Shown here: piece after piece, positions 9,761 through 18,856 of the stretch
Position numbering within the stretch: the first letter of the stretch is position 1
Layout: each line of letters opens with the position of its first letter
Assembly: GCF_020532665.2 (NCBI RefSeq)
Contig: NZ_JAIWPG020000006.1
Location: 186,001-250,000, forward strand
DNA from: Lelliottia sp. WAP21
GTDB lineage: Bacteria; Pseudomonadota; Gammaproteobacteria; Enterobacterales; Enterobacteriaceae
DNA: 64,000 nucleotides
Direction: 5' to 3'
Notes under the pieces: model-generated
The model's database searches: none
What the model was told of the DNA's origin: nothing
What the model saw: the letters and a program-made list of their open reading frames with translations, nothing else
Program-made: the position numbers and the translations under genes

Positions 9761-11299
9761 ATGACGAATAATCCTCCCTCAACGCGTATGCAGCCCGGCG
9801 AGTATGGTTATCCCCTGAAGCTTAAGCCCCGTTATGACAACTTTATCGGCGGCGACTGGGTGGCCCCCGTCGACGGCGAATACTATTCCAACCTGACGCC
9901 CGTCACCGGCCAGCCGCTGTGTGAGATAGCCAGCTCAGGTAAAAAAGATATCGATCTGGCGCTGGATGCGGCGCATAAAGCGAAGGACAAATGGGGACAG
10001 ATGTCCATTCAGGACCGGGCGGCGATTCTGTTTAAAATTGCCGATCGCATGGAGCAAAATCTGGAGCTGCTGGCCGCTGCGGAGACGTGGGATAACGGTA
10101 AACCCATTCGTGAAACGACAGCGGCAGATGTACCGCTGGCTATCGATCACTTCCGCTATTTTGCGTCCTGTATTCGTGCGCAGGAGGGCGGGATCAGTGA
10201 AGTGGACAGTGAAACCGTGGCTTACCATTTCCATGAACCGCTCGGCGTCGTTGGGCAAATTATCCCGTGGAACTTCCCGCTGCTGATGGCGAGCTGGAAA
10301 ATGGCCCCGGCACTGGCCGCAGGTAATTGCGTGGTGCTGAAACCCGCACGTTTGACCCCGCTGTCGGTGCTGCTGCTGATGGAAATTATCGGCGATCTGG
10401 TGCCGCCAGGGGTGATCAACGTGGTTAACGGCGCGGGCGGCGAAATTGGCGAATACCTCGCCACCTCAAAACGTATCGCCAAAGTGGCATTCACCGGCTC
10501 CACGGAAGTGGGCCAGCAAATTATGCAGTACGCCACGCAGAATATTATTCCGGTCACCCTGGAACTGGGCGGTAAATCGCCGAATATCTTCTTCGCGGAC
10601 GTTATGGACGAGGAGGATGCCTTCTTTGATAAAGCGCTGGAAGGTTTTGCGCTGTTTGCGTTTAACCAGGGTGAGGTCTGTACCTGCCCAAGCCGGGCGC
10701 TGGTGCAGGAGTCCATTTATGAGCGCTTTATGGAGCGTGCGATTCGCCGCGTAGAGTCCATCCGCAGCGGTAACCCGCTCGACACCGGGACACAAATGGG
10801 GGCGCAGGTGTCACATGGGCAGCTTGAAACCATCCTCAACTATATTGATATCGGTAAAAAAGAGGGCGCGGATGTCCTTACCGGTGGCCGCCGTAAAATG
10901 CTTGATGGCGAGCTAAAAGAGGGCTACTACCTTGAGCCGACCATTCTCTACGGCAAAAACAGTATGCGCGTCTTCCAGGAGGAGATATTTGGACCGGTAC
11001 TGGCGGTAACGACCTTTAAAACCATGGAAGAAGCGCTGGAGCTGGCAAACGATACGCAATATGGGCTGGGTGCGGGCGTCTGGAGTCGCAACGGCAATCT
11101 GGCGTATAAAATGGGGCGCGGCATTCAGGCCGGGCGCGTGTGGACCAACTGTTATCATGCTTATCCTGCCCATGCGGCGTTCGGCGGCTATAAACAGTCG
11201 GGCATAGGCCGTGAAACCCATAAAATGATGCTGGACCATTATCAGCAAACCAAATGCTTACTGGTCAGTTATTCCGATAAACCGCTCGGACTGTTTTAA
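9761..11299 (+). CDS. aldB: NADP-dependent aldehyde dehydrogenase AldB
   Basis: Oxidises acetaldehyde and related aldehydes to acids in the cytosol. It has 512 residues, the E. coli length, starts [20 protein letters not shown] and is near-identical to E. coli AldB along its length. The catalytic Cys307 is in [13 protein letters not shown] and the general base Glu268 is in LELGGKS. The Rossmann motif GSTEVGQQI is near residue 245. GGAG precedes the start. E. coli aldB is a stationary-phase gene under CRP and Fis; I did not resolve the matching sites in 9597-9760. Its stop codon overlaps that of yiaU. Confidence 0.97.
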   Translation: MTNNPPSTRMQPGEYGYPLKLKPRYDNFIGGDWVAPVDGEYYSNLTPVTGQPLCEIASSGKKDIDLALDAAHKAKDKWGQMSIQDRAAILFKIADRMEQNLELLAAAETWDNGKPIRETTAADVPLAIDHFRYFASCIRAQEGGISEVDSETVAYHFHEPLGVVGQIIPWNFPLLMASWKMAPALAAGNCVVLKPARLTPLSVLLLMEIIGDLVPPGVINVVNGAGGEIGEYLATSKRIAKVAFTGSTEVGQQIMQYATQNIIPVTLELGGKSPNIFFADVMDEEDAFFDKALEGFALFAFNQGEVCTCPSRALVQESIYERFMERAIRRVESIRSGNPLDTGTQMGAQVSHGQLETILNYIDIGKKEGADVLTGGRRKMLDGELKEGYYLEPTILYGKNSMRVFQEEIFGPVLAVTTFKTMEEALELANDTQYGLGAGVWSRNGNLAYKMGRGIQAGRVWTNCYHAYPAHAAFGGYKQSGIGRETHKMMLDHYQQTKCLLVSYSDKPLGLF

Positions 11300-12258
11300 T
11301 CTTCAGACTCAGGCCGCCCCGGTGCGGCCTGAGCAATTTGCTGACGAAGACAGTTCAGCACGCCGTCCAGGACATATTGCACCCGCCACGGTTGATATTC
11401 ACGTTTGCGGAATATGGCGGTTAAATCAAGCCACCACTCCTCCTCATGCGGGAAACAAGGCACCAGCATGCCCTGGGTTAACTCCTTTTTCAGGCTCTCT
11501 TTTGGCGCAAAAACAATCCCCAGGTTATTTCTCGCCAGCTCAAGGGCCGTCTGTGTATTGTCACAAATATAGTTCCCCGTGACTTTATAATCATGCACTT
11601 CTTCACTGTCGTGAATGCGAAAACGCCAGATGTTGGCATCGTCAACGAGCATGGAATCAATTAAAATACAGGAGTGTTTACTCAAATCTTCCGGGCCACG
11701 AATAGGATGCTGGTTTAAATACTCTTTTGTTGCAAAGGCGGTGACAGAGTATTTTGTCAGAACGGTGGCAACCAGGTTTTCATCTTTTGGCTGGGCGTAG
11801 GTAATTAAAATATCGCAATCGTCAGGGAACGTCACGCCATCGGAAAATTCATTCCGATCGAGGTTATAGGTTTTCAGCGAGAGGCGAATATCCCCTATTT
11901 CTTCGATCTTATGAATCACATGACGTGCCAGATAGGTCACTATGCCGGTTGGCGCGTAAATGGTGACTCTCCCACGCTTCTCGTGCTTATAATCCGCGAT
12001 AAAATTAATCAGTTGGCTATTTTTATCCAGGGTGGCATTCACGTACGGCAGGAGTGCCTCGCCAAACTGAGTGAGGGAGAGCTGACGGGTGGTGCGTTCA
12101 AAGACTTTCAGCCCGACACGTGTTTCAAAATCAGACAGATATTTGCTCACGTTGGCCTGCGCCATGCCCAACAGCGCGGCGGCATCACCGATGCTGCGTG
12201 TTGCGGCGATGACGGAAATAATCTTTAATTCACGCGGCTTTAATTGTAATTTATTCAT
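11296..12258 (-). CDS. yiaU: LysR-type transcriptional regulator, YiaU-like
   Basis: Regulator of 320 residues with an N-terminal winged helix-turn-helix (about residues 8-65: [24 protein letters not shown]) and a substrate-binding domain from about 92. It is divergent from the porin-like gene yiaT and convergent with aldB. From memory, K-12 has yiaT and yiaU together at this locus; the assignment rests on position and family rather than on a sequence I can recite. yiaV and yiaW, which sit beside them in K-12, are absent here. Natural targets: yiaT and probably itself. The effector is unknown. Confidence 0.85.
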   Translation of the reverse strand: MNKLQLKPRELKIISVIAATRSIGDAAALLGMAQANVSKYLSDFETRVGLKVFERTTRQLSLTQFGEALLPYVNATLDKNSQLINFIADYKHEKRGRVTIYAPTGIVTYLARHVIHKIEEIGDIRLSLKTYNLDRNEFSDGVTFPDDCDILITYAQPKDENLVATVLTKYSVTAFATKEYLNQHPIRGPEDLSKHSCILIDSMLVDDANIWRFRIHDSEEVHDYKVTGNYICDNTQTALELARNNLGIVFAPKESLKKELTQGMLVPCFPHEEEWWLDLTAIFRKREYQPWRVQYVLDGVLNCLRQQIAQAAPGRPESED

Positions 12259-12377
12259 TATGCACGCCCATCTATATCATTATATATATAATATTATATA
12301 AACTGCTTTATTGCACTGGCAAATTTGTAACCATTAGAATCGCCTCGCTTGTTTGGCGTCTAAATGGATTGCATGAA
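12259..12377. promoter_or_regulatory. yiaU-yiaT divergent promoter region with AT palindrome
   Basis: This 119-bp AT-rich spacer separates the two divergent starts. It contains the perfect 16-bp palindrome TATATAATATTATATA at 12285-12300. LysR regulators usually bind AT-rich dyads between themselves and a divergent target, so this is the likely YiaU site, although simple AT repeats can form palindromes by chance. Confidence 0.4.
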
Positions 12378-13118
12378 ATGACTATTAAAAAGAATTTACT
12401 GATTATCACCGCGTTATTTGCGACATCATCGGCTATGGCGGGTGAGTTTTCTCTTGGGGCAGGAGCTGTATTTAATGAGTCGCCTTACAAAGGGTATAAT
12501 GAGACGACCTCAGCAGTGCCATTAATTAGTTACGAAGGCGATCGTTTTTACATTCGTCAGACGACGGGTGGCTGGATTCTGTGGAAAGATGAAAAGAACG
12601 AATTGAGCTTCACCGCCTCCTGGATGCCATTACATTTTGATCCGGAAGACAACGACGATCATCAGATGAAAAACCTGGATGAGCGTAAAGCCTCCGCGTT
12701 TGTGGGTGGCGCTTATTACCGCCATGAACGCTGGGGTAGCCTGAAAATTGCCGCCTCCGGCGATGCTATGGACGAAAGCGGCGGTGTGATGGGGGAGATC
12801 TCTTACTTCCGTCCGATCCGTATGGAACGCCTGACCCTGACGCCATCCTTTGGCGTGTTTTACAGTGACGAAAGCTATAACGACTACTACTACGGCGTAT
12901 CCGGTAACGAGTCCCGTCGCTCCGGCCTGAATGAATACACCGCCGGTGACAGCTGGACCCCGTATGTTGGACTCGCAGCGAAATACCAACTGACGCAAAA
13001 ACTGTTCCTTAACGCCAGCGCGGTTTATACCGTGCTCCCTGACGACGTGAAGAACAGCTCGATGATCGATCGTGACGACAGCTTTGCCCTGATGACGGGT
13101 CTGACCTGGCGTTTCTGA
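12378..13118 (+). CDS. yiaT: MipA/OmpV-family outer-membrane protein YiaT
   Basis: Beta-barrel protein of 246 residues, the E. coli YiaT length. MTIKKNLLIITALFATSSAMA is a signal peptide with Ala-x-Ala cleavage near residue 21. The mature part shares ESPYKGYNE, FTASWMPL and YRHERWG-type blocks with YiaT, has alternating amphipathic strands and ends in GLTWRF, the terminal Phe expected of an outer-membrane barrel. A TTG nine bases upstream is in frame, but the ATG at 12378 begins the signal peptide. It is divergent from yiaU, its probable regulator. The transported substance is unknown. Confidence 0.92.
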   Translation: MTIKKNLLIITALFATSSAMAGEFSLGAGAVFNESPYKGYNETTSAVPLISYEGDRFYIRQTTGGWILWKDEKNELSFTASWMPLHFDPEDNDDHQMKNLDERKASAFVGGAYYRHERWGSLKIAASGDAMDESGGVMGEISYFRPIRMERLTLTPSFGVFYSDESYNDYYYGVSGNESRRSGLNEYTAGDSWTPYVGLAAKYQLTQKLFLNASAVYTVLPDDVKNSSMIDRDDSFALMTGLTWRF

Positions 13119-13131
13119 TGATTCACATTGT

Positions 13132-13150
13132 CCCCACGGATGGGGCTTTT
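13132..13150 (+). terminator. Terminator of yiaT
   Basis: CCCCA (13132-13136), loop CGGA, TGGGG (13141-13145), then CTTTT, starting 13 nt after the yiaT stop. The stem is short, but position and T-tract fit a rho-independent terminator. Confidence 0.65.
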
Positions 13151-13340
13151 GGATTTTAGCCCGCAAGTTGCCGGGTGGCGGCTTCGCAGAAATACCGCAT
13201 TTTGTTGCGAAAGCCCTCGCAACATATTCTGTAAAATTCTCCCTTACACATTCTTTTCTCACTGCTTCTTCCTGTTCTGCTTAAGCCGTGCTGCACTGAC
13301 AACATCGAAGCGCTACTGTGATCAAAATCGTCAATTATGG

Positions 13341-13369
13341 TGTGTATGATGTGTATAATCATGGAAGGA
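13341..13369 (+). promoter_or_regulatory. hicAB promoter, direct repeats and ribosome site
   Basis: Two copies of TGTGTAT lie at 13341-13347 and 13350-13356. A TATAAT hexamer at 13354-13359 overlaps the second copy. GAAGGA at 13364-13369 is the ribosome site for hicA. HicB antitoxins repress their own promoter, so the repeats are a candidate operator. Confidence 0.5.
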
Positions 13370-13376
13370 TTGGAAT

Positions 13377-13562
13377 GTGAAAAGCGCGGAGGTCATTGCT
13401 CTTCTGGTCAGTCATGGCTGGAAATGTGTAAGAACAAAAGGTAGTCATCATCAGTTCCGACATCCTACGTATAAGGGGCTGGTCACCGTTCCCCATCCTA
13501 AAAAGGACATTAAACCTGGAACCCTCGCGCAAATCTGGCGGCAGGCGGGAATTAAACATTAA
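13377..13562 (+). CDS. hicA: HicA-type toxin (mRNA interferase)
   Basis: Encodes 61 residues starting at GTG, 7 nt after GAAGGA. The compact double-stranded-RNA-binding fold of HicA is recognisable: an N-terminal helix (SAEVIALLVSHGWKC), the catalytic His in KGSHHQFRHP (His24 or His25), then VTVPHPKKDIKPGTLAQIWRQAGI. HicA toxins cleave mRNA and stop translation. The gene precedes hicB by 14 nt, the usual toxin-first order. It lies at the left end of an accessory insert between yiaT and sgbE. Confidence 0.93.
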   Translation: MKSAEVIALLVSHGWKCVRTKGSHHQFRHPTYKGLVTVPHPKKDIKPGTLAQIWRQAGIKH

Positions 13563-13576
13563 TATTAGGAGCAGTT

Positions 13577-13981
13577 ATGTTTTATCCGGCTTACATTCAT
13601 ACTGACCCCGACGGTAGCGCCAGCGGATTTTTCCCTGATGTTCCAGGCTGCTTTTTTGCTGGTCATTCGTTGGATGATGCTTTTCAGGATGCACGAGAGG
13701 CTCTAACAGCTCATTTTGAAACGTTGTATGAAATGGAAGAGGATTTACCCCTTCCGGTAAATGTAAAAGCACATCTGGATGCCTGTCCGAACGATTACAC
13801 GGGCGGACAATGGCTGCTGGTGGATATTGATATGAAACAATTTGATGGCAAGGCTGAGAGAATCAACATTACTCTGCCCCGACGTTTGCTGGTCAAAATT
13901 GATTCTTTCGTTAGTGAGCATCCCCAGTACAGTAACCGCAGTGCCTTTCTGGCAGAGGCAGCACGTCGTGTACTGCCTTGA
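13577..13981 (+). CDS. hicB: HicB-type antitoxin
   Basis: Encodes 134 residues. The N-terminal domain (FYPAYIHTDPDGSASGFFPDVPGCFFAG, about 1-60) is the HicB fold that binds and blocks HicA. The C-terminal 45 residues (ERINITLPRRLLVKIDSF then SNRSAFLAEAARR) form a ribbon-helix-helix DNA-binding domain, so autoregulation of hicAB is expected. AGGAG lies 5 nt before the ATG. Its stop codon is 6 nt from the stop of the convergent nuclease-like gene. Confidence 0.94.
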   Translation: MFYPAYIHTDPDGSASGFFPDVPGCFFAGHSLDDAFQDAREALTAHFETLYEMEEDLPLPVNVKAHLDACPNDYTGGQWLLVDIDMKQFDGKAERINITLPRRLLVKIDSFVSEHPQYSNRSAFLAEAARRVLP

Positions 13982-13987
13982 TGAGGT

Positions 13988-15064
13988 TTAATTATAAAGC
14001 GCCGCAGTTGCTTTCAGAATGTCCGCAAAGGAATAGATATCATCAACAGATGCGATGGGGTGGCGAGTTTCATTTTTTTCTATGTCAAACAATCCAAGAT
14101 ACTTCTGAGATCGATTAAAGTGTAATCGGCATAAAGGCTTGCGATTATTATCGTCAACAAGTATGCCAAAGTAGCTTTTAGTATCTCTATGAGTTATTCG
14201 TGGGGCTTCTAATACCGCTCTGGTGATAGCTTTAACGATATGATAGCCCTCAAGCTCCTCTAACGTTGTTACTACATCACGTTCATCTTTCTGATCTTCA
14301 TCATCAATGTGAGATGGCTCGCTAGGTTTTTCAACGAGTACGGGAGTTACGCCAGTAATCGCTGACTTGAGTCGCTCATTAACTTGATCGTTTATATATT
14401 GGCTTGAGGCCTTTCTAGTGAGATTTAAAAAAGACTCCCTAACTTTTTGAGTCAAAATGCCATCATATACTCGAGAAGCAAAAAATTTCACAAAGTCATC
14501 TTCTGGATTATTCAGCTGAATATGGAGGATTTTTTTTATTTGGCTTACGTACTTAAGTTCACCGGCAGCATTGATTATAGACTCAAGATCAAAAGATGAT
14601 TTAGTAAGTTTTTTTAACTCAGGGATTATATTCTCATCAATTTCTAAAAGATCCACTTCTAAAAATGGTTTTTCATCCATTTTATTGGGTGCATCAAGGT
14701 CTGTAAAAAACTTATAATGCTGTCCATTGGTCAGAATAGAGATTCTGGCGTTGGTGACATGAAAGTATCGAAAAAGTTGTGATGCATGATTAATATTTAA
14801 AGATTCCCCAATTTTTTTACATTCAATGAGGATCTGCACATCATTGTTTTTCATGATGGCATAGTCGATTTTCTCGCCTTTTTTTGTGCCGACATCACAA
14901 ACAAACTCCGGAGTAACCTCCGATGGATCGAACACGTCATAACCTAAAACATTATGAATGAAAGGCATTACAAAGGCAGTTTTTGTTGCTTCTTCTGTAT
15001 TAATTACGTCAATTTGTTGTTTTATTTTATTAGAGAGTGAATTGAGTCTTTCAGTGAATTCCAT
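13988..15064 (-). CDS. Solitary HsdR_N-like PD-(D/E)XK nuclease protein
   Basis: Encodes 358 residues. The first about 150 resemble the nuclease domain of type I restriction HsdR subunits: NTEEATKTAFVMPFIHNVLGYD, then Asp67 in EKIDYAI and Glu81-x-Lys83 in LIECKKIGE, the PD-(D/E)XK pattern. No DEAD/helicase motor and no hsdM or hsdS gene is present, so this is not a normal restriction subunit. The middle (about 150-250) is helical and charged; the last about 100 residues (SYFGILVDDNN, KYLGLFDIEKN) look like a small separate domain. The gene is strikingly AT-rich compared with its neighbours, a sign of transfer. It converges on hicAB. A defence role is possible but unproven. Confidence 0.75.
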   Translation of the reverse strand: MEFTERLNSLSNKIKQQIDVINTEEATKTAFVMPFIHNVLGYDVFDPSEVTPEFVCDVGTKKGEKIDYAIMKNNDVQILIECKKIGESLNINHASQLFRYFHVTNARISILTNGQHYKFFTDLDAPNKMDEKPFLEVDLLEIDENIIPELKKLTKSSFDLESIINAAGELKYVSQIKKILHIQLNNPEDDFVKFFASRVYDGILTQKVRESFLNLTRKASSQYINDQVNERLKSAITGVTPVLVEKPSEPSHIDDEDQKDERDVVTTLEELEGYHIVKAITRAVLEAPRITHRDTKSYFGILVDDNNRKPLCRLHFNRSQKYLGLFDIEKNETRHPIASVDDIYSFADILKATAALYN

Positions 15065-15200
15065 GGGGTAACCTTTTTATAGCTGTGTGTATTAATGGAA
15101 TATCACTAAAATGTTTTGTATACAATGGGTTGTCGGTGTGGATCATGTCAAAAAAACCAAACCGAGGATTAGATCACATATTACTGCTTTTAACAGAATT

Positions 15201-15222
15201 AAGCCTGGTCTTAGCCAGGCTT
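15201..15222 (-). terminator. Inverted repeat after the GH127 gene
   Basis: AAGCCTGG (15201-15208), loop TCTTAG, CCAGGCTT (15215-15222): an 8-bp perfect stem 43 nt beyond the GH127 stop. There is no strong T-run on either side, so termination is uncertain. The remainder of 15065-15264 is AT-rich and holds no gene that I can support. Confidence 0.4.
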
Positions 15223-15264
15223 GATAAAAATATCATATATATTGAAGAGATATATTAACCTTTT

Positions 15265-17220
15265 TTATACCTCGTCCACCCAAATCCGCATTTCACCTTC
15301 ACCCCGATTGGCCCAGCTAAACCACGGAATAAAAGTTAGCGTCCTGGACTCAGGTTTTACCGGTGAGCGATCGTATTGCCAGAGCGCCTGGGAAGCTGCG
15401 TTACACGGGCGATGCGCCACACCTTGCGCCTGAATCAGCATTTTGTGCGCGAAAATTCCTGTTCCTTCAAAGACCCTGAATTCACTGTCAGCAGGCAGCG
15501 ACAGGTTGTGCAGGCCGGAACCGTTATCGGCCTCTTCCAGACAGTAAACCAACGGACCGCGCTGGATCGCCACTTTACCCGCCTGCTGGCGGACCTGTGG
15601 GTTTCCGTAAAGACGTCGAACGGGCATCGGTAACGTCAGGGTTAATGCATCTCCTTCCTGCCAGTTGCGGGTGAGGTAGAGATAACCGCGTGACACGTCG
15701 CCGGAAACGGCTTCGCCGTTCAGCATCACCGCCGGGTTTTCGCACCAGTCCGGCAGGCGCAGCGCCAGCGTGTGGGTGACCGCAACGGGAGACGTAATGT
15801 CGATATTCACCTGTTCATGCCACGGATAGTTGCCGCTGATGCGTAACTGCAACGCCCGATCGCCTACCGGTATAGCAATATCATTCCCCACGTAGAGATT
15901 GATAAACAACGCCTCCGGACGCGCGGTATAGATGTAATGACCAAGGGAGGTCAGGATGCGAGCGATGTTCGGCGGGCAACAGGCGCAGCCAAACCAGCGC
16001 TGACGGATCGGTTTGACGTGGTCATAAATATGGTTCAAAGCGAGGGTTGTCGGATGGACTTCCAGCGGATTGACGTAGAAAAAGTGCTTTCCATCCAGCG
16101 CCATTCCGCCCAGTACCGTGTTGTAAAGCGCACGCTCCATCACGTCGGCATACTGGCTGTCCGCCTCCATCTCCAGCATCCGGCGGGCAAACATCATCAG
16201 GCCAATCGAGGCGCAGCTTTCGGCATAAACCGTATCGTTTGGCAGATCGTAATCGCTGCTGAAAGCCTCGCCACTGCTTTGTGAGCCGATGCCGCCAGTG
16301 ATATAGAGCTGGCGCTGCGCCATGTTATTCCACAGGCGCAGGCAGTCTTCACGTTTGCCTTCGTCATGGCTCAAACGTGCCAGATGTGCCATGCCTGCCA
16401 TCAGGTAGACGAAGCGGACCGCATGACCTGTCGCCGTTTGCTGTTCCGACAGAGGCTGATGCGCCTGGCTGTAGGCTTTATCTTTGACCATCCACGCCGG
16501 GCCGTAGGTATTCCAGTGCGACGTCCGGCCACGCTTCTCATACTCGATGTCATAAAAATGGGGCTGAGCGCCTCGCTCTTCGATGAAATATTTCACCAGC
16601 GCCATATAGCGTGGTTCTTGCGTGACGTCGTAAAGCCGCATCAGCGCCAGTTCGATTTCCGGATGGCCGGGATAGCCGTGCAGCTGATTTTCTCCCGGGC
16701 CAAAGACGGTGTCGATATGGTCCGCAAGCCGACAGACGACCTCTAACAGGCGACGCTTGCCGGTGCCCTGGAAATACGCCACGCCCGCTTCAATCATATG
16801 TCCGGCGCAGTACAGCTCGTGGCATTCGGCCAGATTAGTCCAGCGCTCGCCGGGGGCTTTCACCGTGAAATAGGTATTCAGATAGCCATCCTCACACTGT
16901 GCGGCGGCCACCAGATCAATCACCTCATCGGCGGTTTTTTCCAGTTCTGCATCCGGTTTTTGGCACAGCGACCACGCGACCGCTTCCAGCCATTTCGCCA
17001 CGTCGCTATCCTGGAAAACCATGCCGTAAAACTCACCCTCTTCCAGCCCCGCCGCAATGCGGAAATTGGTGATGGCATGGCTCGGTTCGGCCTCCGTGAC
17101 ACGGTCATTCAGCGCATCCCACTGATAGGGGATCACCACATCACGAACCAGACGTTGATACTGACCCAGGAACGGATCGTTGATTTTAAGCTTGTGCAGA
17201 TCGGGTTCCATTATGGACAT
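15265..17220 (-). CDS. GH127 beta-L-arabinofuranosidase-like glycosidase
   Basis: Encodes 651 residues of the glycoside hydrolase 127 family, which releases terminal beta-L-arabinofuranose. The zinc site known in the family is intact: Glu334 and Cys336 in YAESCASIG, Cys414 and Cys415 in CACCPPN; one of the paired Cys is the proposed nucleophile. An N-terminal (alpha/alpha)6 barrel and C-terminal beta domains fit the length. The start at 17220 (MSIMEPDLHK) follows AGGAG at 6 nt; an upstream in-frame ATG at 17268 would lie inside the transporter gene. No signal peptide, so it acts on imported oligosaccharides. It forms an operon with the GPH transporter. Confidence 0.9.
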   Translation of the reverse strand: MSIMEPDLHKLKINDPFLGQYQRLVRDVVIPYQWDALNDRVTEAEPSHAITNFRIAAGLEEGEFYGMVFQDSDVAKWLEAVAWSLCQKPDAELEKTADEVIDLVAAAQCEDGYLNTYFTVKAPGERWTNLAECHELYCAGHMIEAGVAYFQGTGKRRLLEVVCRLADHIDTVFGPGENQLHGYPGHPEIELALMRLYDVTQEPRYMALVKYFIEERGAQPHFYDIEYEKRGRTSHWNTYGPAWMVKDKAYSQAHQPLSEQQTATGHAVRFVYLMAGMAHLARLSHDEGKREDCLRLWNNMAQRQLYITGGIGSQSSGEAFSSDYDLPNDTVYAESCASIGLMMFARRMLEMEADSQYADVMERALYNTVLGGMALDGKHFFYVNPLEVHPTTLALNHIYDHVKPIRQRWFGCACCPPNIARILTSLGHYIYTARPEALFINLYVGNDIAIPVGDRALQLRISGNYPWHEQVNIDITSPVAVTHTLALRLPDWCENPAVMLNGEAVSGDVSRGYLYLTRNWQEGDALTLTLPMPVRRLYGNPQVRQQAGKVAIQRGPLVYCLEEADNGSGLHNLSLPADSEFRVFEGTGIFAHKMLIQAQGVAHRPCNAASQALWQYDRSPVKPESRTLTFIPWFSWANRGEGEMRIWVDEV

Positions 17221-17230
17221 CGTGTTCTCC

Positions 17231-18631
17231 TCAGGACTGAACGTGACGCTGGCGCAGGTCGGTTGCAATGCGCGTCATCATCGGGTTATTGAGCTTGCAC
17301 CAGCGGATAGAGACCGCTAAAAGCAGATGGAAGAGTGCAGGGAGTAATGTCTCCATGGACGTAATGCCCTGGAGCGAGGCCGCCGTCTGGTTGCCCGTGC
17401 CAGGTTGATAAGCGACAGAGATAAAAATCAGGCTGATGATGCCCGCGCTGGAGGCCCATGCCAGCTTGATAAAGAAGAGATTAAAGGCGAAGTTCATGCC
17501 GGAAGAGCGCACGCGCGTCTTCCATTCGCCATAGTCGTCGGCGAAGGCCATCAATGAGAAGTGCAGCGGCAGCGTAAAGCCAAGGATCACGCCATTTGCC
17601 AGAATGACCAGCAGCCACAGCGTCTGGTAGGCCGGGCCACCCGGCAGGAACCACATCCCGAGCGCCAGCGCGGCCAGCACCAGATTGGTGTAGTAATACA
17701 GTTTCACCGTATCAATACGACGCGTGAGCGGGTTCACGATGACCGCGCCCAGAATGGCGGCAAAGGTCACCATGGTGAAAAAGAGCGACGTATAGGCGGT
17801 GCTGCCCTGGAGCACGTAGGTGATGAAATACATATATCCGCCGCCGCGGATGTTGAAGACGTTAATCAACAGAAAGGACATCACCAGCATCAATAAAAGC
17901 TGATCGTTTTTGCGCAGGCCTGCCAGATGCTCACGCAGGGTAAAACGACCCATCAAGGCCAGCGGGACACGCTCGCGAACCCAGAAGAAACAGCACAGGA
18001 ACATCACCACGGCGAGGGCGCACAGCACGCCGACCCCCAGCTGATATCCTTGCGCCACGTCGCCTTTTCCCAGCACATCCACCAGCCATGGTAATCCTAC
18101 GGAGACCAGGAACCCCGCCACGCCGCACAGAACAAAACGCCAGGACTGGCAAGAAATTACTTCATTGTGGCGCGTGGTCATGGTGTTAATCAGCGCGCAA
18201 TAAGGCACGTTGATGGCGGTATAGCCTACGGAGAGCAACAGGTAAGTGCCAAATGCCCAGGCGATTTTCACCCCCATGCTGGCGTCCGGGACGGTAAACG
18301 TGAGCACACCAATGATGCCAATCGGAAGGGCAATCCACAGCTGCCAGGGGCGAAAACGCCCCCAGCGGCTTTGGGTCCGGTCCGCTATGACGCCCATGAT
18401 CGGGTCGGAGACGGCGTCAAAAACGCGCAGGGCGATAAACAACGTGCCCACCAGCGCAGGAGTCAGGCCAAACACATCGGTATAGAAAAAGGTCAAAAAG
18501 TTCATGATGAGACAGGTAATCACCGTCCCACCCGCATCGCCCAGGCCGTAGCCTATTTTTTCGCGGATGGAGAGGCGGTCGTCAACGTTCTGTTGCACGA
18601 CGTCAGAGCGTGTTATCGGCGTGGAAGTCAT
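17231..18631 (-). CDS. GPH-family sugar:cation symporter
   Basis: Inner-membrane transporter of 466 residues with about 12 hydrophobic segments, of the glycoside-pentoside-hexuronide family (YicJ/XynP/MelB type). Family motifs include [11 protein letters not shown] (residues 24-34), [18 protein letters not shown] and the loop [15 protein letters not shown] lies 7 nt before the ATG. The gene starts an operon with the GH127 glycosidase 10 nt downstream, so its likely cargo is an arabinofuranosyl oligosaccharide or glycoside. It is divergent from an AraC-type regulator that probably controls it. Confidence 0.92.
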   Translation of the reverse strand: MTSTPITRSDVVQQNVDDRLSIREKIGYGLGDAGGTVITCLIMNFLTFFYTDVFGLTPALVGTLFIALRVFDAVSDPIMGVIADRTQSRWGRFRPWQLWIALPIGIIGVLTFTVPDASMGVKIAWAFGTYLLLSVGYTAINVPYCALINTMTTRHNEVISCQSWRFVLCGVAGFLVSVGLPWLVDVLGKGDVAQGYQLGVGVLCALAVVMFLCCFFWVRERVPLALMGRFTLREHLAGLRKNDQLLLMLVMSFLLINVFNIRGGGYMYFITYVLQGSTAYTSLFFTMVTFAAILGAVIVNPLTRRIDTVKLYYYTNLVLAALALGMWFLPGGPAYQTLWLLVILANGVILGFTLPLHFSLMAFADDYGEWKTRVRSSGMNFAFNLFFIKLAWASSAGIISLIFISVAYQPGTGNQTAASLQGITSMETLLPALFHLLLAVSIRWCKLNNPMMTRIATDLRQRHVQS

Positions 18632-18773
18632 GAGGTCACTCCTCGGTTAACGCATTTTTATTGTGTTTGTGTTGGGTACCTCATTAATTCTGCCCTGAAT
18701 CATCGAAGCAACAAGGGAAGGGAAAAGTATAAAAAGGTGAGGATTCCGACCTGATAATAAAAATGTGATTTAG

Positions 18774-18789
18774 ATCGGGCACGCGGTCA
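18774..18789 (-). promoter_or_regulatory. CRP-like half site in the GPH/AraC divergent region
   Basis: AAATGTGATTTAGATC matches one full arm and the spacer of the CRP consensus (TGTGA-N6); the second arm, TCGGG, is poor. It lies between the divergent transporter and araC-type starts, where catabolite control of a glycoside operon would be expected. Confidence 0.35.
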
Positions 18790-18856
18790 ATTATTTACTA
18801 ATAATCAAGCAGCAAGAAAATAAAAACAGCTCATAAAAGCGAGATAATGAATACCG

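Noticed and set aside
13988-15064. Complete type I restriction subunit HsdR
   Set aside because: Only about 358 residues, no helicase motifs, and no hsdM or hsdS nearby; called a solitary nuclease-like protein instead.
15124-15171. 15-codon cysteine-rich frame in the spacer between the nuclease and GH127 genes
   Set aside because: Too short, no clear ribosome site and no family match; four Cys/Gly-rich codons can arise by chance.
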